From: Cladorrhinum sp. PSN259
Lineage: Eukaryota; Ascomycota; Sordariomycetes; Sordariales; Podosporaceae
DNA length: 64,000 nucleotides
Direction of reading: 5' to 3'
Assembly (NCBI GenBank): GCA_033725935.1
Contig: MU867101.1
Location: forward strand, 186,001-250,000
The position numbers and the translations under genes are program-made. Position 1 is the first letter of the stretch. Every line of letters begins with the position of its first letter. This document shows positions 33,901 through 44,461 of this stretch, in pieces. The notes beneath the pieces are model-generated. The model did no database searches and was not told the origin of the DNA. It saw nothing but the letters and a program-made list of their open reading frames with translations.

Positions 33901-34327
33901 CGAACATCTTCTCAAACATGGTGCAGACGCGCGAGTAACCCTGCAATGGAGAATCCACAACCGATGCTCCAACTGCTGGATGGAAGCAATTGAAGTCTGG
34001 GATACAGCGGCGATTTTGGATGTCAAATTGAGTGGCTTTATCAAAGATGGTGAAAAGACCAAAAAAATCTTGGTTAAGACTGGTATGCCGGACTCTCTTC
34101 ATTCAGTACCGGTGGGAAGAGAACACATCAAGCTTCTAGACCTCTACCCCACGAAAATTCGCCTTAGGGATATAGCAGAGTACCTTGGCAAGAAAGATCT
34201 TGCTTTATTCATGGATGAGAAAATAAAGGTGCTGGAGGAACATTACCCCGAGGACTTAGAGGAGGAAAACACAGAGAGCAAAGATTCGGAGGAGGAAAAA
34301 TGGCAGGTGGAAGCACTTGAAGATTGA
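30997..34327 (+). CDS. NACHT-type STAND (NLR-like) protein
   Basis: Exons 30997-31613 and 31687-34327, intron 31614-31686 (GTTGGT, branch CTAAC, AAG acceptor), 1085 residues, ATG in AAAATGGC. Residues 1 to about 200 form a helical N-terminal region (MAEIVGTISAALTFIDFIHK) like the fungal NLR-associated domains. A linker with coiled-coil character follows, then the NTPase: GKPGSGKST P-loop (about 341-349), ATSYFWM, CIFIDAADE Walker B (about 459-467), VFLWAYLVVREM and the winged-helix HRSIYDFLQ motif. The C-terminal third has no clear WD40, TPR or ankyrin array; only two isolated ankyrin-like helices (VIEHLLKHGADA; DIAEYLGKKDLALF). The tail is acidic. Family members act as nonself or damage sensors in fungi; the specific ligand is unknown. 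Confidence 0.9.
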
Positions 34328-36010
34328 CTACGATGAAACTTCGTACAAGCCAATCCTTGAAAGATTGTTTGCGGGATACATGCCCCACCTCTAGCAGGGT
34401 AGGCTACAGTCAACCAGAGGGCACAGATAAAGGCCCTTATCTTACGCCGCCTTCTCTTTCTATCACTTAACTTTTAAGTTATGGTTTTCCAACAACTTGA
34501 CAACTTTGCAATAAGCTACTGACTTTCTTCTTATAAATTACGATTTTTATCCTTTTAAGTCTGACCAAATGCAGGTTATACATAAAATTCAGGCAGGGGA
34601 GATACTAGGTACTAGCGTACTATCAATTCGTTGTTACTTTATACTGTAACTTGCGATTGCCTCCTATACCTGTTTTTCGTCTTGGCAGGTACCACGCTAG
34701 CAATCTTTCAAGGATTAGATTGTAGATTGAAGACATGTTTCTTTTCATTCTTTTTCTTTCGTATCCAAGTTTTGGTGAAATTCAGTTTTTTACCCTGGGA
34801 TTCGCCTCGGCTATATCTCGTATATGTGTGGGCGTTGTCGTGGCGCCTGCGACCGAGTCGTGCCTTATCAATCGAGCCATGCGCAGATAAAGTGTGTATA
34901 ATTATATATTAATTATTCGCGTTATTTTTTCTTCCGGTTATGCCCGATAACGCTCTAAGTTATACAACAATCTCGTATATGTTCCCCTAAAACTGTGTTA
35001 CAATTTTCGATCGATAAGTTTCTTGAAATGCTTCAGACTTAAATCTACCTTGCTCATACTATCCATGAGTGTTTTGTTGTCCCTTGTCCTCCTGATACAC
35101 TTCCTCTTCAACTGGCAATGATTCCCAACGGCCGCAAGGACTGTATATATCAGCTTGTGATTACCAGGGGGGTCAATTTTCGCCCCAGCTGCAAGTCTCA
35201 GATCGGGCTTCCAAAACCTCTAGCTCATGAACAGCTCGAGAATTCCTGTTGAAACGTGCAGGATAGAGGCAGATTCCACTACAGGATTGTCGGATACATG
35301 CTTCCATATATACCCCCCGTCGGGACCAATGTTACTGAAACTCTCTTCCAATGTTGTAGAAGCCCTCTTCCAACGCAACAAAAGTGGCAGCGACCTGGGC
35401 TGAACTTGACAGAGAAGCTTGCTTTGAATCTTGATCATGTTCTTGCCGATGGCTACAACACCACCGGGATCTTATGTTAGAGCCCCCCCCCCAAAAAAAA
35501 AAAAAAACCCACAGAACACCACCTAGGGTGAAAAAAAGACGTTTGGAATTTCTTAGTTGAAGGTGAAATCGCAACTGTGGAGCCCCGTTGTTCCCGCCGA
35601 CAAAGAGAAACTCTTTGTCGTACTGGAGAACGTGTAATATGATGCAAGAGCGCGACCTGAAATTCCGAGATATGGATTTCTCCCATGCATCATCCTGCGT
35701 TGTGTTTCAAGGACTTCCCCTTAGCCTTGGGAAGGTAGCAGCAGGTCAACACGGGGACACACTACTGTTAAAACTTCTGTTGAGCTTGCGGTCGAGCTCT
35801 CTCGTGACTCCAGCATGTGATCGTCCAATATAAGCCAAAACCATCTCCCACGTTCAAAGACGGACTGAAAAGAAAAATATATCATGCTGTTTTTAATGAT
35901 GTGGGTATGTATGCTGCCTCTCATGTAAGATATCCTCCTTTGTTCTTGTCCCTCATTGCCTTAAAAATACATTTGTTTCGATCCCCTCTCTTTTTCCCCT
36001 CTCGCCCTTT
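34328..36010. other. Intergenic, no supported gene
   Basis: About 1.7 kb, AT-rich near 34880-34930. Holds a C/A homopolymer pair at 35486-35507 and a 10-bp inverted repeat at 35598-35620. All frames short. Confidence 0.5.
35598..35620. repeat. Inverted repeat, 10-bp stem with 3-base loop
   Basis: CGACAAAGAG and CTCTTTGTCG flank AAA. Perfect stem; no T run follows on either strand, and no associated gene is seen. Confidence 0.6.
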
Positions 36011-36417
36011 TTATTTTGCTACCGGTTGCTTCTTTGCTGGTTGGATTTTCGGATACTTTGGTTGGAGAATGCCAACCATGCTCAGCAACCGCCACACCGT
36101 GTCTGTTGGTTGCGCTCCCACACCAACCCAGTATTGCGCCCTCGTTACGTCCAGCTTGATATCCTTATGAAGCTTGCCCGACTCGTCGTAGGTGTCCTTC
36201 TTAGGCACTGGGTCGTAGGTGCCGATGACTTCGAGAGGGCGTGAGTTACGAGCTGTTCTGTATGTGTAAAAGAAAAGAGAGAATTAGCATATTTGGTGTG
36301 GCCCAGACAGGAGATACTGGGCTAAGGCTAGGTAAAGTACCGTGCGTGTGCGACGACAATGTTGTAAAATGGGTGGTTCGTTTTGCCGAAGCGGGCGAGG
36401 CGGATTTTGACGACCAT
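36011..36417 (-). CDS. mrps16: Mitochondrial small-subunit ribosomal protein bS16m
   Basis: Structural protein of the mitochondrial small ribosomal subunit. Exons 36417-36341 and 36257-36011 flank an 83-base intron (GTACTT..ACAG) and give 107 residues. The protein begins MVVKIRLARFGKTNHPFYNIVVAHAR, the S16 signature, continues RPLEVIGTYDPVPKK across the splice and ends with ARAQYW-type VTRAQYWVGVGAQPTDTVWRLL. A basic Lys/Gln tail (PAKKQPVAK) extends past the bacterial length. The N-terminus is itself basic, and members of this family usually lack a long cleavable presequence. The assignment is firm. Confidence 0.96.
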
Positions 36418-37140
36418 CTTTTTTGTTGTCTCTCGTCTCTATTCCCCCGGATGGGTTGATTGGTTGAAGAGTGCGGGGGCTGGTTGGGAGACGGATGCGA
36501 TCGGCTCTACGGTACCGCAGGTCGTCGTCGGGTGTCGGGTTTCTTGGGTGCTTGAAGTTTTGACGATGCGCTGCAGACGGCCGCGCCAAATTCCATGAAA
36601 TCGGAGCTGTCTTGCCGATTAAGAAGCGGACCAATCCGATTGGAGCTGTGGGTCTTGACTGCAGGTCAGACTGAATTGGCCAATCAGGGGTCGCATTGTG
36701 GGGAGAGAAATGTGCGAGCTGAGCTTCTCGAACCTGCATCAAGCAGTTATAACCCCCCACCCTCCGACGCAATTTATATGTATATGTATAATTGAAGTTT
36801 CCAGTTGCAGCCAGTTTCATGATTACAGCATTGCCCTCAAATAAGAAACCTAGTGTGAAAGCTACTGCGCTTAAACCAGTTACGAAGCCACAACGAGTAG
36901 CCACATTTGAGATAACGAGCGTGAATGAACCAAAACAAAACAAAATAATAAACAAACACGCTTCCTCCTGCTCTATCGATACAATAACCACAATTCCCCA
37001 GAACATAAAGAATAGCATATATAACATATCAGCTATCTATTTATTTATTATTTGTTCGTACACCGCTATGCCCTTGGCAGGGCTCGTCGGTCCCTCTACT
37101 GCTATTATATCTATTTATTTAACTTTAAGAATATTATATA
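36418..37140. other. Intergenic between divergent genes
   Basis: Promoter of S16 (minus) and of the CxxC locus (plus). The right part is AT-rich with TATTTATTTA stretches and TTATATAATGG directly at the 37141 ATG. A 247-residue minus-strand frame running 37027-36284 crosses the S16 leader and first exon in another frame and is not protein-like. Confidence 0.5.
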
Positions 37141-38338
37141 ATGGCTTCACAACAACATATACAATGCTATAAATGCAACAACCTGTTACCAGCGACCGAA
37201 TTCATACCGCTTAAAAAGCATCTCAAGGGGCCAACCAAAGACTGCGCATCATGTCGCAATCAAGTAGTTTATTCCTCCTCCGAACCCCCTAAGCTCTAAC
37301 TGACTTCTTTTTTTAAAAACAGCGCGCCAGGCAACACCAAGACACTCGAAAGCGGATACAAGAAATACGCTCTCAGTCCCAAACTCCCAGGGCGTCGCAA
37401 ATACCCAACGGATCCCTGACCCCCAACCTGCCTACAAAAAAGCGAAATACAATCGATGCTGGCCTATCATCCCCAGAACGAGAACAACCGACCTCCAGAC
37501 CTCGCCCACGCCCATCAATAAACAATACAGGTACTCTACCGTTTCCGGTCATTCAACCATACAGCAATGCAGCCAGTAAACAACATGCCCATAACAACCC
37601 TTGCCACGACACCGACAAGCAGTCTTACCCCGCCCCTGTCCACTCAGCTCACTCAAACCCCATCCCATTTCAACCAACCCGCCCCCATACTCTCCCTCCC
37701 AGGCGGAGGGGAACTCATGATAGACATAAGCTCCGACCTTGCCGAGATCACCGCCCTATCAAGAGATGCCTCCTCCCAAAGCCGATCGCTTCAAATCCGT
37801 CTCGGGACTCCCCTCATACCTCCCCTCCCTAGTACCAGGCTTGGCACACCATCATTTTATGCTAACAGCGACGGGAGCTTCGAAGCGTAGACTCTTGGCG
37901 CCATATGCTGCAACTGCCTTGGAAAAGGAGTATATGAGCATATGGGGCCTTCACAATCGACCCTTGAGACGGTCATGTTGGGGATTCAAGGGGCGGCGAT
38001 AAGAGCAAAGGCTTATACAGTGTATCTTAGGTCCCAGGTCGAGGCTCTCAGGAGTGACCCGAGACAGGGTGGAGAAATTTATGAAAAAGGGGTTGAGAAA
38101 ATATTCTCAAGTAATCTGTGTGACGGGCGTTTATAGGGAGGTCCTAACGTCACAACATCAGCAACTGCGACTGGATAAATCCACCACCATCCCAAGGAGA
38201 GACTTTCCGGGACGATCGAGACTAACACGAGAGGTTCATGTCAGGATTCTGTCAGAAGCCAATGAATTATGCCGCTTCAGAGACGAGACGGTGATGTCGG
38301 CTTTGCAGTTGGTTACGTCGAGACTGTCCCTGGCGTAG
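37141..38338 (+). CDS. Uncertain locus: CxxC/CxxC zinc-binding-like protein, exon structure unresolved or decayed
   Basis: The first exon, 37141-37263, reads MASQQHIQCYKCNNLLPATEF..KDCASCRNQ, two CxxC pairs in a treble-clef-like spacing, and is joined by a GTAGTT..ACAG intron (37264-37322) to a basic stretch RARQHQDTRKRI followed by Ser/Pro/Thr-rich sequence. From about 37530 the coherent reading moves to another frame (GGGELMIDISSDLAEITALSRD), then after a TAG at 37888 to VMLGIQGAAIRAKAYTVYLRSQVEAL, and last to RILSEANELCRFRDETVMSAL ending at 38338. Possible introns exist (for example a TGCTAAC branch near 37859), but no combination I tried joins all pieces with normal intron lengths. It is either a multi-intron gene or a relic. 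The CxxC start resembles short zinc-binding modules of repeat-associated fungal proteins. Confidence 0.4.
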
Positions 38339-38617
38339 ATGTCGTAGTACTCACAACCGTATACTCAACAGCATCGCGCTAGGCAAGGCGCCATTCACCC
38401 GCTTCATCCACGACGGCAAAGCGTTCGATTGCTTGCATTCCTGTGTTGATTCAATTACTATATCGCTTGCATCCTCCTCCGAACCTCAAATTTCAATCTG
38501 GCCAACCTCTCTCTACTCTGCACCCGCATGCATGGAACCCGAAAAGACAGCGCCTATATTGATGATTCAAACCAAACGCAATCCTCATAATGTGCTTCTC
38601 CCGCATAATTACTTGCC

Positions 38618-40526
38618 TCAATCAGCAACTCCCCTGAAGCCCCCTTGCTTAGGACTAGTACTAGAACCAGAATTCAATAGACCATACTCTTTCAACAGCT
38701 GTTCTCCACAAGTATATCCAGTGACATCTGTATTCCTCTCATTAGCATCACAAATTCAACTCAAGAGAGAGAAAACACTCACAAGCAACAGCCTGCGTAT
38801 GCCCACCAACCAACACCGGCACGACGCTCATATCAGCCACCCTCAACCCTCTTACTCCCCCAACCCTAAACTTGTTATCCACAACCGCCTCTTCATCGTT
38901 GGCGCGTCCCATCTTTGCCGTACCAGTCATGTGCCAACTGCTACTCATACTTCCTCTCCAAAAATTGAGCAGCTCTTCATCCGTTGTGCCGCTCGGCCCG
39001 ACCAGCTGCTTCACCATATCCTTCTTGAACCCTTCAGACTCAACAAACCTCCGCATAAACGCTCTCAAGCTCTCAACAGCAGCCCGCTTGTCAAATTCGT
39101 GCCCCAAGAACTTGGGATCGAACCTTAGCGGCACGTCTGGATCCGAACTCTGCAGCGTCACCTCGCCACGGCTCTGCGCATTGTACAGAAACACGAGGAA
39201 GCAAGAGTAATCCACCAACTTATCCGGATCAGACTCGGAGCGGGGGAAAGGAGCGTCGGGTGGAAAGAACCAGTGAAAGGGGAAATGCGTAAAGATTTCT
39301 GTATGAGGAACGGTTTCGTGCTCCAGGAATTGCTGTTCCCCGAGGGGAAGGTTTTGAAACTCGGCAGAGGAAGTGAGTTCTCTTCCAAGTTTGAGAAAAG
39401 CAATGCCCACTTCGCATGCGTATTTAGCCCAGGGGCCGGTGCCGTCCCTTTGCCACTGCGCTAGGGCTTCTTGTTGCAGCTTAGGATTGCCGTAAAAGGA
39501 TGAACGCTGTGAAAGAGAAGAGCCGGGGCGATGTTGATGCACGACAGGAACAAAAGCATGGTCGCGAAGGTTTTTGCCTACGTGTGGGGAAGTATGTACG
39601 ATTGGGATGTTGAACTCGGCAAGTTGGACGGGGTCACCTATGCCAGAGTGTAGAAGGATGCGCGGGGTGTCGAGGGCTCCTGCTGAGAGGATGACTTCCT
39701 TTGTGGCGAGGTAGGTTTTGTCGTTTGATGAGACGCCGATTGCTTTTTTGTGCTTATCAAAAAGTACGCGTTGGACCGGAGACGAAGTTAGAATTGTAAA
39801 GTTGTCAGGCAGGGTGGCCAGTATATCATTCGAGGTTGAGCGCAGGCCCTTGTAAGCTGAACTGATAAGGATTGAGAGACCGATGGGATTGCCGGAGTTA
39901 TGGTCCGGGTTGAGCTCATACCCGGCTTCAGAATGGAGGAGATTGAGCGTAGGAATGAGATCCTCTTCCCACTCTTTGGCGTATCCGACGTGGAGCGGCC
40001 CAGTTCCAGGCCCGTGGTTTTCTGCGAGTGGAGAGGCGTACTTGGGGTCAACTCCAGGCGGAAGGTCCTTATGGAATGTGACGAGCTTCTTGAACCGTTC
40101 TTGTATGTGATCCCAGGAGAAATCTTGGTCGTCGACTAGTTTGGCCCAGGTGTTGTAGTCGTGGCTGGCACCGACCGTGAAGACGCCGAAATTGATGGCA
40201 CTGGATCCGCCAAGGCCTTTACCGCGGGAGTAGTCGAGTTCTCGGTTTGCTGCGTGCTCCTGGGGTGTGGTTTTGTAGCCGAAATTGAGGTCTTTTTCGA
40301 GGAAGGTCAACCATCTTTGGCCGTCGGTCCGAAGGTGTCGTTGGTCGTTGAGGCCGCCGGCTTCGAGAATCAAGACTTTTGGCTTCTGGGGAGACTGGGA
40401 TAAGGCAAATGCCACTGAGGCACCAGCTGGTCCACCTGAATATGAAAGTTAGAATCTTCAACCCAAGTAAATATAGCATAAGTGGCGCTCACTCCCAACA
40501 ATGATAAAATCGTACACATCCGCCAT
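38618..40526 (-). CDS. GMC oxidoreductase (choline dehydrogenase/alcohol oxidase-like)
   Basis: FAD-dependent GMC-family oxidoreductase. Exons 40526-40493, 40435-38783 and 38727-38618; introns 40436-40492 (GTGAGC..TCAG) and 38728-38782 (GTGAGT..ACAG) keep frame, 598 residues. The FAD-binding motif VGSGPAG spans the first splice (MADVYDFIIVGSGPAGASVA), followed by VLILEAGG, the GMC-1 block GKGLGGSSAINFG and the GMC-2 block SAGALDTPRILLHSGIG. The active-site His is in SSWHMTGTAKMG and the second catalytic position in GGHTQAVAY. The last intron restores AYVTGYTCGEQLLKEYGL, the normal family end. No signal peptide is present, so it is probably intracellular. Substrate unknown. Confidence 0.93.
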
Positions 40527-40771
40527 TGGTGAAGCTGTTACAACCCCGCTTTCAAATGAGGGGTGCACCATCCGCTTTTATACTTGTCGCAGCACAATGT
40601 ACGTAGCAAGCCGACACGTGCAACCGAAGGGTTGCATTATCTTCAATAGTGCTTACGACTCGGATTCCGAATGTCATGTTCCGAGGAGCATGTCTTACGC
40701 CGTGACTGTAATTAGTCCACATTAGCCTCGCATATATGTCAAAAGCGTACTCGTCGTTCTTGATAGTACCT

Positions 40772-41215
40772 TCACTCGCGTGCTTGCCGGAGGAGTAAGT
40801 CCTCAAAGGGTATTACCAAAGCGCCCCCGTCAATTTTCACACTTATTTTGTCAACCTCGGCCACCGACTCGGAGAGTGATGGGTTGAGGTGTTGGTTGAT
40901 GATGATGATCTGCGAGGCTGGTGCAGACGACGGTGCCACGGCACCTGTCGAGTGAGATCTTGGGTGTCTTGGCGTGGTGCAGCTTGATGAGCAAGCAGAC
41001 TTTGACATTGGCGAGGGGCTTATCAAGCGAATAAAGTTAACCGACCTGGGCCGCTGCAGGTCGCCACAGAGTCTCCTATCAATTTTCTCCATACGGGCAG
41101 ACGTAGCGCCAGTGGAAACGAGGAATTCTTCTGTGGATGTACCGTTGTTGAGCTGGTCGATGCGTTGTTCCGCGAGCTTTGTCGATAACTTGGTCGCACG
41201 TATTAATGTCGACAT
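40772..41215 (-). CDS. Hypothetical small protein, low support
   Basis: 147-residue frame from ATG 41215. The first ~50 residues (MSTLIRATKLSTKLAEQRIDQ, STEEFLVSTGATSARMEKID) look helical and protein-like; the remainder is Ser/Pro-rich and less convincing, so there may be an intron after about residue 50. No family recognised. It lies upstream of, and on the same strand as, the GMC oxidoreductase gene. Confidence 0.25.
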   Translation of the reverse strand: MSTLIRATKLSTKLAEQRIDQLNNGTSTEEFLVSTGATSARMEKIDRRLCGDLQRPRSVNFIRLISPSPMSKSACSSSCTTPRHPRSHSTGAVAPSSAPASQIIIINQHLNPSLSESVAEVDKISVKIDGGALVIPFEDLLLRQARE

Positions 41216-41648
41216 ACAGAGAATGGCTTGCATTCTTCGCAGGAGACAAGAGGAGCGGCGGACAGAATGGCAAACGGGATGGAAAGTATAGCGTCGGGAG
41301 ATCAAGACCACGGCGTGTTGGAACGCTCTGTGTAAAAGTGAACGAAAGGATAGAAGTTGAAGGATATATCGCCCAAGGATTCCAATCCCACAAACCAAAC
41401 AATTGACATCGCCGAGCGGGCCGCACCCGCGCGGCCCGACTCACCCCGCACAGGAATTTCAAAAGGCCTCTTCAGTTTTTTACTTTTCTCTCAACCTGCA
41501 AGGCTGGCTCCATCGTAACCGCGTTCTTATTTAACATCATTAGCCTTCGCCGCGAGCGGGCCCCCAAACCTCAACAAGTGAAGAATGTTCCATCATTCAC
41601 GATCCCGAGAGGAGCATAATTCATCGCTAAGTTCCAAACCACAGTGCA
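41216..41648. other. Intergenic, no gene recognised
   Basis: 3' flank of the VOC gene and upstream sequence of the hypothetical frame. Short stretch of GC-rich sequence near 41415-41450. Confidence 0.4.
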
Positions 41649-42341
41649 TCACAAAGTAAACTCCAACCTATTCCCCGCATAGTCTCTAGCAAAGAACCGG
41701 GTAGGGTACTCAAGTCCTTGTGCGCCTGGCATTTTTGTTCGTCAGCATCAGCCATAAAGGATCGTCTGTCGTCTTGTACTTGTGGTTAAAACTGTCCAAA
41801 AAGAAAAACAGAAACGAAAGAAAAACGCGTGCAAATAACTCATCCAGATACTCACCACTATTCACCGCCCCAGGCTCATCACAAGCACTCGGTGCGCCCA
41901 AAACAACAACAACTTCTTCTTCACCCCCCTCGGCCTTTTTTTCTTCCGTCCTGACACCCCGTTGATAATGCTCCCAAACCTTACCCTGCAGCTCTATAAG
42001 CTCTTCCAACCCGCCAACCCTGAAGCAAGGGTGTCTGCTCGCTCCTACAACACTCTCCCTTTAGCCTTTACTACTCTTTACTCTCTCTCTTTTCTGGAGA
42101 CGAGAAGGAGGATGCAAAACATACCTCTGGCCTCCTCAGTAAAATCAATCTTCTCCCTTCCAAAAGCAACATGGACCTGCTGTCCCGAGCTCCCGATATC
42201 GAACCAGGCCAACATGCCCTCCTGTGAAGCTGGCACCGCCCGCGGAGTCAATCCCAAAGTGTTGCCATAAAATTCCAGCGCGGCATCCAATGTACCAGGC
42301 GGAACAATGACGTTCACGTGGTGCAGGCCGGCGATACCCAT
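41649..42341 (-). CDS. Glyoxalase/bleomycin-resistance (VOC) superfamily protein
   Basis: Exons 42341-42125, 42044-41856 and 41725-41649; introns 42045-42124 (GTATGT..GTAG) and 41726-41855 (GTGAGT..CCAG) keep frame, 160 residues. The protein starts MGIAGLHHVNVIVPPGTLDAALEFYGNTLGL, the first beta-alpha-beta half of a vicinal-oxygen-chelate module, then WFDIGSSGQQVHVAFG. The second half reads ASRHPCFRV..LEELIELQ and ends GLEYPTRFFARDYAGNRLEFTL, where the final Glu is the usual metal ligand. A Glu/Lys-rich insert (TEEKKAEGGEEE) sits between. Reaction unknown; this group in fungi is typically annotated only to superfamily. Confidence 0.9.
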
Positions 42342-43092
42342 TTTATTGTATTCTCTTGTTTCGAGTTCGAAGCTCGGTATTGTCGTCGGGAATGGAGATG
42401 GATCGATTTGAATCCCCTGTGTTTATGAGAGACAGAAAGGTAACTTGTCAAACTGCAGAATCACTTGGAAGGAATGAAGAAGGAGAAAGGAAGTCGGGTG
42501 GGGGTGCTTGGAAGCAATGAACAGCATGCGGGGTCACCGAGTTACCGACTCACCGCGCTAGCTCCGATGCTCTTCCAGGTTCGGCGTGACGCAATCAAAG
42601 CTCAAAACTTCGTTATGAGATACATGAATCACTTCTGTAGATCCGAATATATAGTAGACAGCATCCGTATCAATAAGTCACAGAATACCTCAACGGGCGT
42701 TGAATAAGTGTTGAAGAGATAAAACGGGAATAGAAAGGGGTTGAACAGGCCCGTATTAGCTTGTGCAAGCATTGACAGAAACTCTGAAGCTTTGGGATTT
42801 GTTCCATATGAAATCCCACTCATTGAAACATCCCAGTTCTTTCGTCTTACTTCAAGAGACCACCCCACCTTCCTCCTTGTACCATATCTAACAACCAATT
42901 TCCATAGATGAGATGTCACTAGTTTACATGATACCATATCTCCGACCTCAACCGATTGCAACTTGATTTTTACAAACCCGTAGTACATTCAAAGAATAAA
43001 AGAAACGCTATGCACCTTTCAAGAAGCGAAAGAATTATCTCCAACCCAACCCACGCCCAATCACATACGACGACACCAGCTATGCCTTCATA
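42342..43092. other. Intergenic, no supported gene
   Basis: Promoter of the VOC gene on the left and 3' flank of the next minus-strand gene on the right. Nothing else recognised. Confidence 0.5.
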
Positions 43093-44461
43093 CTACTCTG
43101 ACGGCATCCCAGCGGCAGCACGGCTGTGACGACGCAACAAAGTCGGCATCTCACCCTGCAACAAGCTCGAAATGCAGTCATCGAGCATAGTACCGTCACC
43201 AATATTCTGAGCCCGAGTTCGGCGGAGCCAGTACTCAAAGGGGCCACCTATCACGCGCAACATTAGCAAGGTATATCACAGAACGGAAGAAGAGAAACTC
43301 ACGGTTCTTCGCCAAAGCAGATCCCAACTCCACACACCTCTCGCTAGGCGAATGCTCCACATGCATCTCTGTAAAGTGCGTAATCATCTTGGAGATATCC
43401 TTCAAAGGCCACTTGCATGGGGCAGCAGGAGACCTCCCGCTGCCCGCTAACAAGTACTTGGGGGCCGAACACAACCGACACTTCCAAAAGCCCAATCTCT
43501 GCAAAACGGTATTGATCTCTTCCCCATCTTCACCACCACCTCCCCCATCAACCTGCATCTCATAGTCGGCGGGAGCAGGGGACGAGCTAGTCTTGATCTT
43601 TTTAGTCTCACCCCCACCATGCTGTACATGGTGTCCATCTGCTTCCTCACTTTCTGCTGAGCGCTTGTTGTTGCTACTTTGTGTGCCATTAACGCCGTTG
43701 CGCTTGACAATAACACCAGGTGCGCTTGAAGGATGCTTGGCGTCGAGGTGAGCTTTGTTTCTGAGCCCATCACCTGAAACCCCATTTGTTGGTGCTGCAG
43801 ATGAAGCAGGAATCAACGGCGCACCCATTCCACCATAGGCAGGCCGAAGGCTCATTGTGGGCCTGTTCCTGCGAAGCTGGAACTGGATAGTCTCCATCCG
43901 ATGTCTGCAAAACCGCTGCTGATGACCCAAATCCAGAACACGGAGCTGCAGGGTGCGAGTCTCCTGAGGAGTCAAGTCTGGATCCTCAAGCTGAGCCAGA
44001 CAAAAAGCTTCATCGTGCTTGTACGCAGAGATGTCCTCCTCGCATTGGCGCAAGGTGATCTCGTCCAGATTTGCTGCCATTTCGTAGCTGGTAACTGGCT
44101 GAGCTTTCTGTCTCAGGGAAGCAGTGGTGGTGTTTGCCGTCATATCTGATATTTCAATACCGTTGGTGTGAGCAGCCGCGATGGCAATAGGACTGGTAGG
44201 GATATGATGATGGTGCTGCTGCTTGGGACTGGTGGAATTTATGGTAGACTTTGAGCGTTCAGCAGAAGCGTTCTCAGCTGACTTTGCGGCAACAGGTTGT
44301 TCTTGATGATGATTCTGGGCGGGAGAGTTGTGATTGGATGAGAGAGGACTGCCGGAGCTGCTGGATGAGATGCTGCGAGCCCGGACGGGCATTTTACGGC
44401 TAGCTACCGTGATGCTACTTTGGGGCATCGAGTCTATGTCGTGTGGTGCTGCGGTTTTCAA
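43093..44461 (-). CDS. Unknown protein with C-terminal C2H2-like zinc-binding motif
   Basis: Exons 44461-43303 and 43247-43093, intron 43248-43302 (GTGAGT..ATAG), 437 residues. Residues 1 to about 130 are Ser/His/Gln-rich and disordered. A helical block with a CEEDISAYKHDEAFCLAQLEDPDLTP segment follows, then a second disordered stretch with poly-Gly/acidic sequence. The C-terminal part WKCRLC..APCKWPLKDISKMITHFTEMHVEH has a CxxC pair and an H-x4-H pair that could bind zinc. The splice restores AKNRGPFEYWLRRTRAQN. I recognise it only as a conserved-looking fungal protein, probably nuclear by composition (inference). An alternative ATG 36 bases downstream (44425) is possible. Confidence 0.8.

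Noticed and set aside
35484..35508. C run followed by A run as retroelement tail
   Set aside because: No element body or duplication beside it; simple homopolymers only.
36284..37027. 247-residue minus-strand frame
   Set aside because: It crosses the promoter and first exon of the S16 gene in another frame and has no protein-like pattern.
38433..39128. 231-residue plus-strand frame
   Set aside because: Antisense to the well-supported GMC oxidoreductase exons; low-complexity composition.
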